64,000 nucleotides of DNA, taken from contig NZ_DS483473.1 in NCBI RefSeq assembly GCF_000154285.1, positions 62,001 to 126,000 of the forward strand. Reading direction: 5' to 3'. Of the stretch, positions 52,688-62,382 are shown in pieces. The translations under genes were made by a program, and so were the position numbers. Origin of the DNA: Amedibacillus dolichus DSM 3991 (lineage in GTDB: Bacteria; Bacillota_I; Bacilli_A; Erysipelotrichales; Erysipelotrichaceae). The stretch's first letter is position 1. Each line of letters begins with the position of its first letter. Below the pieces are notes generated by a model. That model saw only the letters and a program-made list of their open reading frames with translations. It made no database searches and was not told the origin of the DNA.

Positions 52688-52723
52688 AAAGGAACTTCAA
52701 TGTTAGAGTTCCTTTTATTTTGT
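52688..52723 (+). terminator. Displaced terminator of the ATPase gene
   Basis: AAGGAACT / AGTTCCTT stem with 10-base loop and T-rich tail on the plus strand. Before intron insertion it would have lain roughly 30 bases after the ATPase stop codon. Confidence 0.8.
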
Positions 52724-52871
52724 CTAATTAAAGCACAATTCTTCAAATATAAATAATAAGAAAATAGCAAAACAAGTATTTACTTTTTTCAATTTTCTAT
52801 TGATATATCTAATATGATATAAAATGATTTAATTACTCTAGCTAGATTTTACATTTTAATTAACTGATTGA

Positions 52872-53446
52872 TTAGAATTTGACCTCGATGACCTTAATCA
52901 TGACCTTAATGATCTTATTATTGACCCAAATGACCCAAAAAAATGACCCAGATGACCCAAATGAATCTGAAAATAAATTTACTTCCTTTGTATAAGAAAC
53001 ATAACTTATCTAGAAGATTTTATATCTACACTATTACAAGTAAATATAATTCGTTTTACTAAATAAATTGTTAAATAAATGGAATGAAACAATTAATAGA
53101 ATTCTTGTTGTCGCAGTAAATGGCGCAGTAAATAAAAATACAAATTAGTACAGATATTGATTTCAAAATAAATATTTATAGAGATCCAATTAAACTAAAT
53201 GGTATCAACCAAGATACATTTCTGATACCATTGATACTATTCTTGATACCAATTCAAATCAAAGTATTAAGGACAATTTTTTGGAACACATGAATATTCA
53301 TACGAATTTTACGAAAAAAAGCTGAACTCTTGAATATTTCTATTGCAACGAAAAAAAGAATATTTGATAGACTGCAAATTAATAATCGTATAGAAAGAGA
53401 AGGAACAAATGGTAAAATAATACTTAAAGTATACTTTAAAATTTAG
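52872..53446 (+). pseudogene. Decayed AlbA/RecG-like DNA-binding ATPase gene, C-terminal part
   Basis: No intact frame, but plus-strand fragments in different frames resemble the C-terminus of AlbA_2-type RecG-like proteins: an Asn/Asp-rich tract (DDLNHDLNDL, DPNDP, shifted after an A7 run), INRILVVAVNGAVNK, SDTIDTILDTNSN, and a final winged helix AELLNISIATKKRIFDRLQI followed by IEREGTNGK, ending at TAG 53446. Several frameshifts and stops separate the pieces; the N-terminal half is missing. Confidence 0.6.
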
Positions 53447-53463
53447 TTTTATAATTTAAAAAA

Positions 53464-53520
53464 CTTGCTAATTTCCAAATTAGCAAAACGCCCATTTTCA
53501 TTAGCAAAAATAGGGCAAAA
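53464..53520. repeat. Pair of hairpins sharing ATTAGCAAAA
   Basis: A perfect palindrome TTGCTAATTT-CC-AAATTAGCAA is followed by a second inverted repeat GCCCATTTT / AAAAATAGGGC. The segment ATTAGCAAAA occurs in both. Confidence 0.6.
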
Positions 53521-53534
53521 AAGTTCGAATTGCA

Positions 53535-53564
53535 TAAAAAAACAATCAGTAGTTAAACCGATTG
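53535..53564 (-). terminator. Terminator of tRNA-Arg
   Basis: Minus strand CAATCGGT-TTAACT-ACTGATTG with T8. Confidence 0.75.
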
Positions 53565-53664
53565 CTTTATAAATAGATATGAATTTATATTAATAAAATC
53601 AATATCTAAATTACCATATAAAAATAGCTTAATAGTTAAGAAAAACCCTATTTATCAACAAAAA

Positions 53665-53741
53665 TGGCGCCCTCGATTGGACTCGAACCAACCACAGATC
53701 GCTTAGGAGGCGATTCCTCTATCCTGATGAGGTACGAGGGC
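53665..53741 (-). tRNA. tRNA-Arg (anticodon CCT)
   Basis: Minus strand. Acceptor GCCCTCG/CGAGGGC, anticodon loop CTCCTAA on stem ATCGC/GCGAT, T arm GGTTCGAGTCC, discriminator G, encoded CCA. Its 3' end faces the accessory island. Confidence 0.95.
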
Positions 53742-54041
53742 AAGTATTCAATTATATAAGAATCTCTTATAAACATAGCTTCATTCAGCACTTATATAGT
53801 ATAGCATATTTCCTGTAGAGGAAAAAGTAAAAATGTGTCTTTATAGCACCTCCTATCAAACATACTGCCTCTCCTATTCTTCCATTCAACAAGGTCATCT
53901 AAGCCATAAAAATTTTTAACCAATCAAATAAAGTTAAACTATCTGTTTTATAGCTACCAAGACAACTTTCTAAATACTAAAAAAGCAGCTACCCCATTAT
54001 AAGAGATAACCGCTTTGTAAAACTGTATATATTTAATACTT
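53742..54041. other. Intergenic region between tRNA-Arg and the DUF885 gene
   Basis: Contains the tRNA-Arg promoter region (a TATACTATATA-like stretch on the minus strand near 53798-53808) and, at 53978-54016, a minus-strand terminator of the DUF885 gene (GCGGTTA/TAGCTGC with G-U pairs, then T6). Nothing else seen. Confidence 0.5.
53978..54016 (-). terminator. Terminator of the DUF885 gene
   Basis: RNA hairpin AAAGCGGTTA / TAGCTGCTTT with two G-U pairs and T6 on the minus strand. Confidence 0.65.
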
Positions 54042-55823
54042 TTATTTTGCTTCTATATATGCATCTACATGACGCTCTACAACCTCAAAAGGTACTGTTC
54101 CGGATTCCAAGATTGCCTGATTAAATTCTTTTACATCAAATCTTTCTCCTAAAGCTGTTTCCGCATTTTCACGTAACTCCTTAAATTCCGCATACCCTAC
54201 ATAATATGGCATAAATGCGGCAGGATTTGCTTGTAGCTGATTATACATTTCCAATGCTTGATCATCTGGTAAATATAAACCTTTATCTTGGAAGAAAGTT
54301 ACAAATTCATCTAATTTCCAGCCTTCATAATGAATACCGATGTCCGCTAAAACGATAACGCAATACGTTGTAAGCTCATTCAAACGATAAGCATCTAATA
54401 AAGCAGAATTGATTTCCTTATCTTCCAAATACTTCAAAGAATTCATCTGCGCATACACAGCATAGCCCTCTATATAGGCTAAATTGTTTGACAATGCTTT
54501 AATAAAATTGCTATCGACATTTTCACTCATATACGCATATTGATACATGTGCCCCGGGAAGCCCTCATGTGATACAGTGCTGAAGGTTGAAATGCTGCTT
54601 GGATCGGCACCATTCGGATTTACTCTTAACTGCTTTACGGGATTACCGTCCATTTTAGGAATTACAAAGTAAGCTGCAATTCCATCAGAAGCAACCTCTG
54701 TATTCATATTTTTAATGTTATATTCTAGGTTTTTAACCTTTGGATATTCCTTTGTGATCTTAGATTTCATATCATCAAGAATTTCCGTATAGCTCTTATA
54801 ACCGGTGCTAGGAAGCTGTTGAGAAACAATCGGCTCTACTTCTTCAGGATTTTCCATAACAACTGCGGTCATTTCACGCAAATATTCATCATAAGCATCT
54901 TCCATCATTTTCTTAACATCTTCAACAGACTTATCACTACCGATGTTTTGCTGAACCAAAAGTTCATAGTATTCTTTGCCGTTTTCAAATTTGGCATATC
55001 CCTCGCTATTGTTTTTTCCGGCTTTTTTAATTTCCTTCATAGTCGCACTGATATCCTGATATGCAGGAATGAAGGATTCGGTAAATACAGCACGTGCTTG
55101 TTCCTTATAAATATTCGCTTGCTCACCCTTCATGCCTGATTTATCAATGTTTTCCTTAATAGAAGTCAAAACCGAACTGTTTTCGCCACTTGCGACAATT
55201 CTATCACAATATTCAATAACCGCATCGATATCCGTCATCAATAAATTCTTTTCGCTTTGTTTCTTGGTATAATCTAAGGCGCTTTTTACATAAGCTCTGA
55301 CATCACTCAAGCAAGTAAGCATTTGCACAACCTCTTCCTCACTGTCTAACTGCCAATCCGCAAACAGTGTCGGAAGCTGAAACTGCAAACCGGACATGCT
55401 GGAAAATAACTGTGCATAATAGTCATACTCCTGTTCACCCATTTCCAAAGCTAAAGACTGTTGAAATTCATAGGCATCGTATTCATCTTGCTGTTCTTTT
55501 GTTAATAAATCACGATCAAATCCCTCAAACTCCTCATAAGCCTTTTGCATTTCCTTATAATCGCTCTTTGCTGTTTTAGCATCAAAACGTGAGCCTAAAT
55601 TTACTTTTACCTTGCTCATATCAATACCATAAGCTTTCGGATCTTCTAAGTATGTATTGATCAAAAGATACTCACTTTCCATCGTATCAACAAATTCATC
55701 TTTCATAAAGCTCGCAAATGCTTTTTGTTCCTCTTTGGCATCTGGCTTTGAACAGCCGATAAGCGATAATGCCAAAGTCGATGACAATGCTAACAGACTT
55801 GTTTTCTTCCAAAATCGGTTCAT
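54042..55823 (-). CDS. DUF885 family lipoprotein, putative zinc metallopeptidase
   Basis: 593 residues. Signal peptide with lipobox LSLIGCSK (Cys at about 24). The long helical DUF885 domain contains FSTVSHEGFPGHMYQYAY near residue 410, where HEGFPGH supplies an HExxxxH-type zinc site, and LAYIEGYAVYAQM, with the third-ligand Glu. DUF885 proteins are relatives of M32/M3-like gluzincin peptidases. Probably a surface-bound peptidase. It is divergent from an M32 carboxypeptidase gene, a second zinc peptidase. ATG after GGAGGTTTTTT. Confidence 0.9.
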   Translation of the reverse strand: MNRFWKKTSLLALSSTLALSLIGCSKPDAKEEQKAFASFMKDEFVDTMESEYLLINTYLEDPKAYGIDMSKVKVNLGSRFDAKTAKSDYKEMQKAYEEFEGFDRDLLTKEQQDEYDAYEFQQSLALEMGEQEYDYYAQLFSSMSGLQFQLPTLFADWQLDSEEEVVQMLTCLSDVRAYVKSALDYTKKQSEKNLLMTDIDAVIEYCDRIVASGENSSVLTSIKENIDKSGMKGEQANIYKEQARAVFTESFIPAYQDISATMKEIKKAGKNNSEGYAKFENGKEYYELLVQQNIGSDKSVEDVKKMMEDAYDEYLREMTAVVMENPEEVEPIVSQQLPSTGYKSYTEILDDMKSKITKEYPKVKNLEYNIKNMNTEVASDGIAAYFVIPKMDGNPVKQLRVNPNGADPSSISTFSTVSHEGFPGHMYQYAYMSENVDSNFIKALSNNLAYIEGYAVYAQMNSLKYLEDKEINSALLDAYRLNELTTYCVIVLADIGIHYEGWKLDEFVTFFQDKGLYLPDDQALEMYNQLQANPAAFMPYYVGYAEFKELRENAETALGERFDVKEFNQAILESGTVPFEVVERHVDAYIEAK

Positions 55824-55927
55824 AAAAAACCTCCTTTTTATTGATTATATCATACTTAGGACAAAAACTATATCATTTTCTTCCTTCAGCGTTTTATGCT
55901 AAAATATAAAAAACAGGAGGACCTATT

Positions 55928-57424
55928 ATGAAGGAACAATTATTAAAACAATTTCAGGACTATAAAAACAAAAGCAATGCGTACTCACTAGCCATTTCAA
56001 CCGTTTATTTCGATTTACAAACCGTAGCACCAAAAGACGGCAAGCCTTATCGTAATGAAATGCTTTCCATTCTTTCCGGTGAAGGCTTTGCCCATGAAAC
56101 AGACCCTAAGCATTTGGCTATGCTAGAGGAATTATCAAAATGTGAGTTAGATGCAACCACACGTCGTGAAGTGGATCTGCTCATGCGCGATTTAGAAAAG
56201 ATCCGAGTTTTACCAAAAGATGTTTTCATTGCTAATGAAAAAGTAATTGCGGACAGTCAAAATGCTTGGCAGGAAGCGAAGCAAACCGATAATTATGCAC
56301 TTTTTCAACCACATTTAAAAAAAGTAATCGAAATGCAGAAAAAGGTACTTAGCTATGTGGATAAGTATTGTGATGATTATGACTTTTTGTTAGACAGTTA
56401 TCAAGAAGGACTTAACAGTAAGATTTATGATGAATTTTTTGCAAAGATCAAATCGGAGCTTTTGCCATTCATTCAAAAACTACAAAAGGAAGGTACACCG
56501 ATTGATGATCGTATCATGTTTACGCATGTTGATCAGCAGAAGCAAGAACGCTTTATGGATATTTTAATGAAGCATCTGCAAGCAAATCGCAATAAAATCT
56601 ATTTAACAACGAGCGAACACCCCTTTACCGATTTCTATTCTACCGATGAATCACGCATTACCACACACTACTATGAGGAGAATGTAATGTCTGCTATTTT
56701 CTCTACGATTCATGAATTCGGTCATGCCAATTACGGCTTACATGTCGATCCTGCTTACAATGGTACAACCTTAAAGAACAACATCGGCTTTGCTATGCAT
56801 GAATCACAATCTCGTTTAATGGAAAATAACATCGCCCGCCGCCCTGCATTTTGGGAACCGTTATATCCTTCCTTCCAAGAATGCTTCGAAGAATTCAAAG
56901 AGGTTAGCTTTGAAGATTTTATGAAAATGATCAACGTTTCTTACGCAAGCTTCATTCGCACCGAAGCTGATGAATTAACCTATCCAATCCATATCCTCAT
57001 TCGCTACGAGTTAGAAAAAGCTATCTTTGATGGAACTGCCGACATAGCACACCTCGATGAAGCATGGAATGATAAATATGAGGAATACCTAGGCATTCGC
57101 CCAAGCAATGCAAGTGAGGGAATCCTGCAAGATATGCATTGGGGTGCCAGCAATTTCGGTTACTTTCCAACCTATGCTCTAGGAAGTGCTTATGCGGCGC
57201 AGTTCATGTCCGCAATGGAAAAAGAGCTTGCGGTAGATGAGTTGTTAAATCGTGGAGAGCTTACACCGATTTATGAATGGTTAAAGAAAAACATTCACAC
57301 CCATGGGGCATATAAAACCGCTGATGAAATTATGAAAAATACCACCGGTGAAGCTTTTGATGTTACTTACTATATCGAATATCTTAAGCATAAGTTTGCG
57401 CCACTCTATAACATAGATCTATAA
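55928..57424 (+). CDS. M32 family metallocarboxypeptidase (thermostable carboxypeptidase 1-like)
   Basis: 498 residues, cytoplasmic zinc carboxypeptidase of broad specificity. STIHEFGHANYGLHV holds the HExxH motif (near residue 265), followed by GFAMHESQSRLMENNIARRP with the third ligand Glu. ADELTYPIHILIRYELEKAI, ISRPSNAS-type IRPSNASEGILQDMHW and GYFPTYALGSAYAAQ are conserved M32 blocks. ATG 55928 follows CAGGAGGACCTATT. Single gene with strong terminator. Confidence 0.95.
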   Translation: MKEQLLKQFQDYKNKSNAYSLAISTVYFDLQTVAPKDGKPYRNEMLSILSGEGFAHETDPKHLAMLEELSKCELDATTRREVDLLMRDLEKIRVLPKDVFIANEKVIADSQNAWQEAKQTDNYALFQPHLKKVIEMQKKVLSYVDKYCDDYDFLLDSYQEGLNSKIYDEFFAKIKSELLPFIQKLQKEGTPIDDRIMFTHVDQQKQERFMDILMKHLQANRNKIYLTTSEHPFTDFYSTDESRITTHYYEENVMSAIFSTIHEFGHANYGLHVDPAYNGTTLKNNIGFAMHESQSRLMENNIARRPAFWEPLYPSFQECFEEFKEVSFEDFMKMINVSYASFIRTEADELTYPIHILIRYELEKAIFDGTADIAHLDEAWNDKYEEYLGIRPSNASEGILQDMHWGASNFGYFPTYALGSAYAAQFMSAMEKELAVDELLNRGELTPIYEWLKKNIHTHGAYKTADEIMKNTTGEAFDVTYYIEYLKHKFAPLYNIDL

Positions 57425-57445
57425 ATATCAACACAGGATCAAAAG

Positions 57446-57491
57446 AAAAACAAATGCAAGACAATTATTTTGTCAAAATGCATTTGTTTTT
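57446..57491 (+). terminator. Strong terminator after the M32 gene
   Basis: 13-bp perfect stem AAAAACAAATGCA / TGCATTTGTTTTT with an inner GACAA/TTGTC repeat in the loop. A/T-rich on both arms, so it can act for both convergent genes. Confidence 0.92.
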
Positions 57492-57579
57492 CATATATAG
57501 ATAAAATACATAATTAAACATCTCAAGCTATTTACGAGAATAAAAAGCAAATGATATTCATATCACTTACTTTTTTCAC

Positions 57580-58722
57580 TTAAACACTTTTCGGCTTTCC
57601 GGCTGTTTTTAAAGCTACTCTACGATTGATTTCTTCGCGCAACAAGAAATAGATAACCGAGAAGGTCGGAAGTCCCAGCAACATACCGACAAACCCAAAC
57701 AATCCACCGCCGATGGTGATTGCGAACAATACCCACAGCCCGGAAAGACCAACACTTCCTCCAACTACCTTAGGATAAATCAAATTGCTTTCGAACTGCT
57801 GCAATACAATTCCAAAGATGACAAAGAACACGCCCTGCAATGGATTTACAAATGCTACCAACAAAGCACTGACTGCTACACCGAAGATAGCACCGAAAAT
57901 AGGAATGATATTCGTACAGCCGATAATAACCGATAAGATTGGTGCGTATGGGAATCTGAACACTAAACAACCGATATAACACAGTACACCGATAATGAGA
58001 GCTTCGGTCAACTGACCGGTTAAAAAGCTGGAAAAGGTTTTATTTACAAGCTCTCCTACATGCAAGAGATAATGATATTTTTTCTCACTGCAAAAAGCAA
58101 ACAAAGCTCGTTTCAACTGGCGAATCAAACGATCTTTTGATACCGTTAAATATACAGCAATGACCACTGCCATAAAGGTATTCGCAATTCCATTCGCAAA
58201 GCCGCTTGCCATGGACAACAGCTGTGGTAGTTTTTCTTTCACAAAATTACTTGCTGCTTCTACAAAACCATCACCGAATTCATTGATTTGTTCCACCAAT
58301 TCACTAGGTATCTTTTTACCGCTGATTGCCTGTTCCAGCATTCCCATGACATCTTCAACATAACCCGGTAAGGTTACAATCAAAGAACGAACACTATCTA
58401 CAACCTGTGGTACAACGATCCAAAAAATAAATGTCAGTAAACCGATAATGACCAACAAAGCTAATATCGCCGCAACGATATTTCGTGTTTTCCCCTTTAT
58501 AGATTTCGGCAGCTTTCTTTGAAAATACGATAAAGGAAGGTGAAAGACAAATGCAATCATGATACCGTAAATAAATGGTTTGCATAGTCCAAGAATCATC
58601 AAAGCTGCCTCAATGCATTCATTGAAATGCAGGATCACCCAAACTAATGCAATGGTAAAAGTGATGATAAACAGGATATTTTTCATCGTCAAACGATTTA
58701 ACTTTTTATCTGTTTCTCGCAT
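57580..58722 (-). CDS. AI-2E family transporter (PerM/YtvI-like)
   Basis: 380 residues, eight hydrophobic segments with a large extracytoplasmic loop (about 120-185, SVRSLIVTLPGYVEDVMGMLE). PYAPILSVIIGCTNIIPIFGAIFG and GIVLQQFESNLIYPKVVGGSVGLSGLWVL are the hallmark motifs of PF01594. Members export small solutes or Na+; AI-2 transport itself is doubtful for most. ATG follows AAGGAGAGGAATT, 18 bases after uvrB on the same strand. Confidence 0.92.
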   Translation of the reverse strand: MRETDKKLNRLTMKNILFIITFTIALVWVILHFNECIEAALMILGLCKPFIYGIMIAFVFHLPLSYFQRKLPKSIKGKTRNIVAAILALLVIIGLLTFIFWIVVPQVVDSVRSLIVTLPGYVEDVMGMLEQAISGKKIPSELVEQINEFGDGFVEAASNFVKEKLPQLLSMASGFANGIANTFMAVVIAVYLTVSKDRLIRQLKRALFAFCSEKKYHYLLHVGELVNKTFSSFLTGQLTEALIIGVLCYIGCLVFRFPYAPILSVIIGCTNIIPIFGAIFGVAVSALLVAFVNPLQGVFFVIFGIVLQQFESNLIYPKVVGGSVGLSGLWVLFAITIGGGLFGFVGMLLGLPTFSVIYFLLREEINRRVALKTAGKPKSV

Positions 58723-58740
58723 AATTCCTCTCCTTACTAC

Positions 58741-60717
58741 TTACGTGCTTTGTAATTCAAATAAAATATCTCGCAGCTGTGCCGCACGTTCGAAATCTAA
58801 AACCTTAGCTGCTTCCTTCATTTCTTTTTGTAAATTAGCAATGAGCTTATCCTTATCCTTTTTATTAACAGCAGCTTTCTTATGGATATATTTCGCAGTC
58901 ATTTCCTGCGTTTCTTTACTACGTACCACTTCATGAATCGGTTTAATAATGGTCTGCGGTGTGATATGATGCTCCTTATTATAGGCGGTTTGAATTGCTC
59001 GACGACGTGATGTTTCTTCCAACGCCTTATGCATAGAATCGGTAATATGATCTCCATACATGATAACCTCACCATGCGCATTACGTGCAGCACGCCCAAT
59101 GATCTGAATCAAGGAGCGCTCGCTTCTAAGGAAGCCTTCCTTATCCGCATCAAGAATCGCTATCAATGACACCTCCGGAATATCTAAGCCCTCTCGTAAA
59201 AGGTTAATACCAATCAATACATCGTATTTTCCCTTACGCAAATCTCGAATGATTTCCGTTCGTTCAATCGTTTTGACCTCATGATGCAGCCATGCCACCT
59301 TAAAATCCATACCCTTAAGATAGCTTGTTAAATCCTCAGCCATACGTACGGTTAGTGTCGTGATTAAAACACGTTCGTTTTTTTCAATACGCTTACGAAT
59401 TTCATCAGTTAGATCATCAATTTGTCCCTGTGTCGGACGTACACTGACCAATGGGTCCAATAAGCCGGTCGGACGAATGATCTGTTCGACAATTTCTCCA
59501 TGTGTCTTTTCTAACTCATAATCCCCCGGTGTGGCAGATACAAAGATTGCCTGATGAATCATATCTTCAAATTCTTCAAAGCGCATCGGTCGATTATCCA
59601 ATGCACTTGGTAAACGAAACCCATAGTTTACCAGTGTTTCCTTACGTGCTCGATCGCCGTTATACATTCCTCGAATCTGTGGCAAGGATACATGCGATTC
59701 ATCTACAACCAACAAGAAATCATCGGGAAAATAATCAAATAAGGTGTATGGACGCTCGCCCGGTTTTCGCCCGTCAATATGTCGTGAATAGTTTTCGATA
59801 CCGGGACATACCCCAAATTCTCGCAATGCTTCCATATCGTAGCGTGTACGTTGTTCCAAACGCTGCTTTTCCAACAACTTGCCCTCTTGTTCTAGTACGG
59901 CAAGACGCTCCTCAAGTTCTTCACCAATGGTATCGGCGGCACGATTGATAATTTCCTGCTTCGTTGCATAACCGCTCGCCGGATATACGACATAAACAGT
60001 ATAGGCATTCAATACTTTTCCGGTTAATGGATCAACCTCACAAATACGCTCGATTTCATCATCGAACATTTCGATTCGTAAAATATACGCATCGCTATGT
60101 CCTGGAGCTACCTCAATCACATCACCACGTACGCGGAAGCAGCCACGTCCTAACTCCATATCATTCCTAGTATATTGGCGAGCTACCAGTTTGCTCATTA
60201 GTTCCTTACGATCAATCACATCACCGACACGTATGGAAAAAAACATATCCCGATATTGCTCCGGATTACTGGCACCGTAAATACATGCTACCGAGGCAAC
60301 AATAATCGTATCTCTGCGTTCCAATACAGAATTAACCGCTGCCATACGCAGCATATCCAATTCCATATTGGTTGTTGCATTTTTATCAATATAAGTATCC
60401 GAGCTTGGAATATATGCCTCCGGCTGATAATAATCGAAATTTGAGACAAAATATTCGACTCGATTGTGAGGGAAAAATTCTTTAAATTCACTATACAACT
60501 GCCCTGCCAAAGTTTTGTTATGCACAAAAATTAAAGTAGGCTTATTTACCTGTGCAATCACATTGGAAATCGTGAAAGTTTTTCCGGTTCCCGTTGCTCC
60601 TAGTAATACCTGCTGTTTCTTACCTTCCTTTACACCTTCTACCAACGCCTTGATTGCTTTGGGCTGATCGCCCTGTGGCTTATATTCTGATACCAGATCA
60701 AATAATTTATCTTCCAT
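58741..60717 (-). CDS. uvrB: Excinuclease ABC subunit B
   Basis: Damage-verification helicase of nucleotide excision repair. 658 residues: [11 protein letters not shown] at the N-terminus, Walker [13 protein letters not shown], beta-hairpin [15 protein letters not shown] box [12 protein letters not shown], motif [18 protein letters not shown] and a C-terminal UVR domain ([25 protein letters not shown]) for UvrC. ATG 60717 overlaps the end of the S41 protease gene by 11 bases. uvrA is not in the window; an AI-2E permease gene follows instead. Confidence 0.97.
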   Translation of the reverse strand: MEDKLFDLVSEYKPQGDQPKAIKALVEGVKEGKKQQVLLGATGTGKTFTISNVIAQVNKPTLIFVHNKTLAGQLYSEFKEFFPHNRVEYFVSNFDYYQPEAYIPSSDTYIDKNATTNMELDMLRMAAVNSVLERRDTIIVASVACIYGASNPEQYRDMFFSIRVGDVIDRKELMSKLVARQYTRNDMELGRGCFRVRGDVIEVAPGHSDAYILRIEMFDDEIERICEVDPLTGKVLNAYTVYVVYPASGYATKQEIINRAADTIGEELEERLAVLEQEGKLLEKQRLEQRTRYDMEALREFGVCPGIENYSRHIDGRKPGERPYTLFDYFPDDFLLVVDESHVSLPQIRGMYNGDRARKETLVNYGFRLPSALDNRPMRFEEFEDMIHQAIFVSATPGDYELEKTHGEIVEQIIRPTGLLDPLVSVRPTQGQIDDLTDEIRKRIEKNERVLITTLTVRMAEDLTSYLKGMDFKVAWLHHEVKTIERTEIIRDLRKGKYDVLIGINLLREGLDIPEVSLIAILDADKEGFLRSERSLIQIIGRAARNAHGEVIMYGDHITDSMHKALEETSRRRAIQTAYNKEHHITPQTIIKPIHEVVRSKETQEMTAKYIHKKAAVNKKDKDKLIANLQKEMKEAAKVLDFERAAQLRDILFELQST

Positions 60718-62182
60718 TTGCTATCTCCAACGCTTTCGTAAGCTGTGTATCGTAAACCTCATGTAAACGCCATTGCTTCACAACACAAGAAATCAGCTTC
60801 TCGATTGTTTCCGCATGAATCTTTCCATCTGCCGTTAAGCCCTCCGCTTTTTGAAACATGGCTAAGGCTTTTGAGGATTGTAGAGAAAAATATTCATCGC
60901 TACGATCTACCGGATAGCCTAAGAATTTCAAATATAACTGTACGCTTTTTGCCGCAACATTTACCGTATCTGCTTCAAAGACCTCATCTTCGATATCCGG
61001 AGCACCGATCGTAATTGCTTCATCGAGCTTTACCTCTACGTCCGGAGTAATTCCTACTCCATCAATACATGTATCACTTGGAGTCAGCCATTGTGCTACG
61101 GTGTATTTCAAATAGCTTCCGTCTTTAAACGTCAAAGGCACCTGCACCGTTCCCTTTCCATAGGTTTGTGTACCGACAAGGGTAACATTGAGATGCTTAT
61201 TTTCCGCAAGAGCAGCTGCCAACACCTCGGCTGCACTGGCAGTATCCTCGTTTACGATTACTACAATCTGTTCAAAGGTATATTTTGGATAATCCAATGC
61301 ATAATATACCACCGGATCTTCACTTTTTGTTTTTTCTTTGAAAATCACATCATCACTTGGAATCAAATAGCTGGCAATTTCCTGTGCCGCATTCAAATAG
61401 CCTCCGCCATTATTACGTAAATCAAGCACAAGCTGCTTACAAGCCTTCAAATCTTCTAAATGTGCATGAAATTCATCACTGCTTGTATCAGCGAAGGAAT
61501 CCAAGGTAATTAAACCGGTATTTCCACGAATTTCACTGAATACTGTCCCGGAAACCGCACGTCGTGCCATCGTTTTGGTTATATGCTTTCCATCACGAAT
61601 AAGCTCGATTTCCACATCACTGCCTTCTTTTCCTTTGATCAGCTTTTCAATATCATCAAGCTTCATATTTTGGCATACCGTACCATTAACAGCATAAATC
61701 TGATCCTTTGCTTGCACTCCGGCTTCCTCGGCAGGAGAATTTTTTAGCACCTTATCGACAATAAAGGTATTTTCGTCAATACTATAATAACGTACACCGA
61801 TACCGACAAAGCTGCCTTCCATCGAGCTGGTAAATTCCTTTGCCTCAGCAGGAAGCATATAGGCTGTATGACGATCACCACCGGATTCTACCATACCGAA
61901 AATAGCTCCGTTCAACAACGTTTCATCTAAATTTTCGATATCTTTTCCGAAATAAAAGTCATTTTTCATAATTTCATAAATACTTGCAAGCTTTTCAAAG
62001 TCCTCATCATTTTGCACACTGCTGCTTCCTACGACTGTATGTACAAAGTAACCGGCTACGAAACAGCATATACAAGCTGCCACAACCGCAAAGCGCTTCT
62101 TGCGACGATCACGCTCTGCCTTAATCTCATCTGGCCATTTATGCTTTACTAATTTATATCTTACAACTTTCTTTTCTGCCAT
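60707..62182 (-). CDS. S41 C-terminal processing protease (CtpA/CtpB type)
   Basis: 491 residues, membrane-tethered serine protease outside the cytoplasm. One N-terminal membrane segment (about 32-52), a PDZ domain (about 125-205, [22 protein letters not shown]...SPAEEAGV), then the S41 core with [18 protein letters not shown] (catalytic Ser) and [11 protein letters not shown] (catalytic Lys). A C-terminal peptidoglycan-binding-1 domain follows ([11 protein letters not shown]...[17 protein letters not shown]). ATG follows GAGGTGAGGTTTTC. It lies between ftsX and uvrB, as ctpB does in Bacillus. Confidence 0.95.
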   Translation of the reverse strand: MAEKKVVRYKLVKHKWPDEIKAERDRRKKRFAVVAACICCFVAGYFVHTVVGSSSVQNDEDFEKLASIYEIMKNDFYFGKDIENLDETLLNGAIFGMVESGGDRHTAYMLPAEAKEFTSSMEGSFVGIGVRYYSIDENTFIVDKVLKNSPAEEAGVQAKDQIYAVNGTVCQNMKLDDIEKLIKGKEGSDVEIELIRDGKHITKTMARRAVSGTVFSEIRGNTGLITLDSFADTSSDEFHAHLEDLKACKQLVLDLRNNGGGYLNAAQEIASYLIPSDDVIFKEKTKSEDPVVYYALDYPKYTFEQIVVIVNEDTASAAEVLAAALAENKHLNVTLVGTQTYGKGTVQVPLTFKDGSYLKYTVAQWLTPSDTCIDGVGITPDVEVKLDEAITIGAPDIEDEVFEADTVNVAAKSVQLYLKFLGYPVDRSDEYFSLQSSKALAMFQKAEGLTADGKIHAETIEKLISCVVKQWRLHEVYDTQLTKALEIANGR

Positions 62183-62327
62183 GAAAACCTCACCTCAGTT
62201 TATAAATAATATTTATTATCATACCATATTTTTCATATTTATAATACCCTTGCAAGAAGCATTTCCTTATGTAATAAACAACGCTTTCTATATGTAATAT
62301 TGTCTATAAAGTAAATCTGCATTTCAC

Positions 62328-62365
62328 AAAAAAAGAACAACTGCGCATAGCGTAAATTGTTCTTT
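62328..62365 (-). terminator. Terminator of ftsEX
   Basis: AAAGAACAA / TTGTTCTTT stem with a GCGCATAGCG-containing loop; A/T runs flank it. Separates ftsEX from the S41/uvrB unit. Confidence 0.85.
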
Positions 62366-62382
62366 CTCTGTTTTCTTCTGAT

